NCBI RefSeq assembly: GCF_018141445.1
Contig: NZ_CP058649.1
Coordinates: 2,871,001-2,935,000, forward strand
DNA: 64,000 bases
Direction: 5' to 3'
DNA from: Vallitalea pronyensis
GTDB taxonomy: Bacteria > Bacillota > Clostridia > Lachnospirales > Vallitaleaceae
Both the position numbers and the translations under genes were made by a program. The notes beneath the pieces are model-generated. The model was not told the origin of the DNA. It did not search any database and worked only from the letters and a program-made list of their open reading frames with translations. This document shows, one piece after another, positions 62,351-64,000 of this stretch; position 1 is the first letter of the stretch; the number at the start of each line of letters is the position of its first letter.

Positions 62351-63481
62351 ATGCAATACCGTGAATTTGGAAAGACGAAGGAACAGGTTTCTGTATTAGG
62401 TTTTGGTTGTATGCGTTTTCAAACAGATCATAAAAAAGATAATCAAATCCTAGAAGAATTAGCCATTAAACAATTGCGTTCTGCAATTGATATGGGCGTT
62501 AACTACGTAGATACAGCTTATCCTTATCATGGTGGGGAAAGTGAACCGTTAGTAGGAAAAGCTTTACAAGATGGCTATCGAGAAAAAGTAAAACTTGCTA
62601 CAAAACTACCTTGTTGGCTGATTAACTCAAGAGAAGATATGGACAAGTATCTCAATGAGCAACTTGAGAAATTACAAACCGATTATGTAGACTTTTATTT
62701 GCTGCACTCTATGAACAAAGGTTTTTGGAAGCGGTTAAAAGAACATGATGTATTTGATTTTATAAAAAAAGCTCTTGAAGATGGTCGCATCAAGCATATA
62801 GGATTCTCCTTTCATGATGATTTACCATTATTCAAAGAAATTGTAGATGCTTATGACTGGGATTTTTGTCAAATTCAATACAATTATTTAGATGAAGCTT
62901 ATCAGGCAGGTTTGGAAGGTATGCTCTATGCAAGAGAACGTGGTCTAGGGATCGTCGTTATGGAACCTCTTCGTGGTGGTAGTTTAACGAAGGAAGTACC
63001 AGCTGATGTACAAGCTATATGGGATAAGGCTGACACGAAACGTTCACCAGCCGAATGGGCATTAAAATTCATATGGGACCGTCCAGAAGTTGATGTGATT
63101 CTCAGTGGTATGAATGACATGGCACATATTGAAGAGAATATAAAAGTAGCTAAGGAAACACTGCCCAATTCCTTATCAGATGCAGAAAAAGCCCTTATTG
63201 ATGAAGTAAAGGCAATTTACCAAAGTAAGATAAAAGTTAATTGTACGTCTTGTGAATACTGTTTGCCATGTCCCGTTGGCATTCATATCCCTGGAAATTT
63301 TGGACGTTACAATTATGCATCCATGTTTAGTTACGAAGAAGGTAAAAAAAGATATGAGCATCTTGATGCTAAAGCAAGAGCGGATCAATGTGTAAGTTGT
63401 GGCGAATGTGAGAGTAAATGTCCGCAACATATACCTATTAGAGAACGTCTAAAAGAAATGGCTGAATACTTTGCTGTGTAA
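62351..63481 (+). CDS. Aldo/keto reductase with C-terminal ferredoxin-like clusters
   Basis: A 376-residue oxidoreductase. Residues 1 to about 280 are an aldo/keto reductase barrel (VLGFGCMRFQ, VDTAYPYHGGESE with the catalytic Tyr, LATKLP with the Lys). The last about 75 residues carry two 4Fe-4S type cysteine sets: CTSCEYCLPCP and CVSCGECESKCP. ATG 62351 has GAGAGGTGAT upstream; a TTG directly before it is too close. The substrate is not evident. It is a common type in clostridia. Confidence 0.92.
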   Translation: MQYREFGKTKEQVSVLGFGCMRFQTDHKKDNQILEELAIKQLRSAIDMGVNYVDTAYPYHGGESEPLVGKALQDGYREKVKLATKLPCWLINSREDMDKYLNEQLEKLQTDYVDFYLLHSMNKGFWKRLKEHDVFDFIKKALEDGRIKHIGFSFHDDLPLFKEIVDAYDWDFCQIQYNYLDEAYQAGLEGMLYARERGLGIVVMEPLRGGSLTKEVPADVQAIWDKADTKRSPAEWALKFIWDRPEVDVILSGMNDMAHIEENIKVAKETLPNSLSDAEKALIDEVKAIYQSKIKVNCTSCEYCLPCPVGIHIPGNFGRYNYASMFSYEEGKKRYEHLDAKARADQCVSCGECESKCPQHIPIRERLKEMAEYFAV

Positions 63482-63501
63482 CTGCATAATAGAAAGTCTA
63501 T

Positions 63502-63547
63502 AAAAAGGCTGTCATGTACAATGGTTGTTGTACGTGGCAGTCTTTTT
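63502..63547. terminator. Convergent terminator between the aldo/keto reductase and radical SAM genes
   Basis: AAAAAGGCTGTCATGTACAA pairs with TTGTACGTGGCAGTCTTTTT with few mismatches around TGGTTG. A-rich and T-rich ends make it work on both strands. Confidence 0.75.
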
Positions 63548-63555
63548 ACTGACCA

Positions 63556-64000
63556 TTATCCTACACCAAAGTCTGTATTTAACCATAGTACTTCACATTG
63601 TGGCTTCTTATCTAATAACCATCTATAGTTTTCCTGAAACCACTTAATAAGCTGATAATCGGGTTTTATGGAAGTGGAATTTTCTGTATACACATTAACG
63701 GTAAAGTGCTTAAAGTGTTTTAAAGCAAGTTGTATATCGTTATTAATCATTTCTTTTGTTTGACCTTGTATACCTACCATAAGACACACCGATTGAAAAT
63801 ATGATTTTAATTCATCAATATGTGAATAATGAAATCCCTTATGAAGAATGTTTTCTCGAAAACCTGTATCAAAGGTTTCAAGACCTGTCTTAAACATAAT
63901 ATCTATACCAAAAAACTGACGCATATCCTCTAGTTTTTTTCGATAGATCCAATGAGCTTCTAGAAAAAGCTGCCTAATGTTTAACTTATGGACGACCTCT
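63556..64000 (-). CDS. Radical SAM family protein, C-terminal part (truncated at window edge)
   Basis: The minus-strand frame is open from the window end to a stop at 63556, about 148 residues. The sequence runs RQLFLEAHWIYRKKLEDM...FFGIDIMFKTGLETFDTGFRENILHKGFHY. The KTGLETFD..FRE pattern matches the core of radical SAM barrels. The cluster-binding CX3CX2C motif would lie to the right, outside the window, so the family is likely but the function is unknown. The ATG at 63924 is internal, not the start. Confidence 0.6.
   Translation of the reverse strand, partial: EVVHKLNIRQLFLEAHWIYRKKLEDMRQFFGIDIMFKTGLETFDTGFRENILHKGFHYSHIDELKSYFQSVCLMVGIQGQTKEMINNDIQLALKHFKHFTVNVYTENSTSIKPDYQLIKWFQENYRWLLDKKPQCEVLWLNTDFGVG

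Noticed and set aside
63481..63547. Possible insertion scar between the aldo/keto reductase and radical SAM genes
   Set aside because: The inverted repeat is explained as a convergent bidirectional terminator.
1..64000. CRISPR arrays, tRNA and rRNA genes, integrases, transposases, toxin-antitoxin pairs
   Set aside because: No regularly spaced repeats, cloverleaf-like segments, rRNA-like sequence or recognisable recombinase or toxin proteins were seen on either strand.

Overview
The window is a stretch of chromosome from a low-GC, endospore-forming Firmicute of the class Clostridia. Evidence: a complete spoIVA, many T-box/AGGAGG-type signals, frequent TTG/GTG starts, a YlqG/YlqH-RnhB-RbgA cluster, and near-consensus sigma-A promoters. 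A Lachnospirales-type relative (for example Vallitalea-like) is a guess from gene content, not something the sequence proves.

Layout. 1-1802: end of a probable ABC permease, then a NarL-type histidine kinase and response regulator. 2033-9603: the conserved DUF177-rpmF-plsX-acpP-rnc-smc-ftsY block (lipid initiation, RNA processing, chromosome condensation, SRP receptor). 9604-29640: a roughly 20-kb accessory segment lying between ftsY and ylxM-ffh, genes that are adjacent in most Firmicutes. It holds a T-box-controlled class I lysyl-tRNA synthetase with a very long hairpin in its leader, an ANTAR-type RNA controlling glnB-amtB, a GH29 fucosidase-like gene, a heterodimeric ABC exporter divergent from an AraC regulator, and an RpiR-linked sugar operon. 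29695-33842: ylxM-ffh-rpsP-khpA-rimM-trmD-rplS. 34125-39783: lepB, rbgA, an HD protein, rnhB, FliK-like and FlhB-like proteins, and yraN. 39858-44651: small conserved or mixed metabolic genes (HAM1-like, iron alcohol dehydrogenase, pgeF, DUF512). 44663-49510: der-plsY-gpsA-spoIVA. 49785-62320: rimP-nusA-rnpM-ylxQ-infB-rbfA-nrnA-truB-ribF-rpsO-pnp-M16 peptidase-dut. 62351-64000: an aldo/keto reductase with ferredoxin-like clusters, and a truncated radical SAM gene on the minus strand.

The best candidate for undescribed biology is the operon at 20689-29540: RpiR regulator, lipoprotein solute-binding protein, two CUT1 permeases, NanE epimerase, a single 803-residue protein fusing DUF4127 to a ROK sugar kinase, and a FAD-dependent oxidoreductase. 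The last three genes are joined by ATGA overlaps. The expected partners of NanE (nanA, nagA, nagB) are absent, so the sugar and its route look unusual. A second theme is RNA-level control: T-box, ANTAR tandem hexaloops, probable L19 and S15 leaders, a start-proximal hairpin at ylxM, a terminator-like hairpin inside the rnhB leader, and several fold-back intergenic elements (4889-5034, 10072-10268, 47725-47924, 58031-58227).
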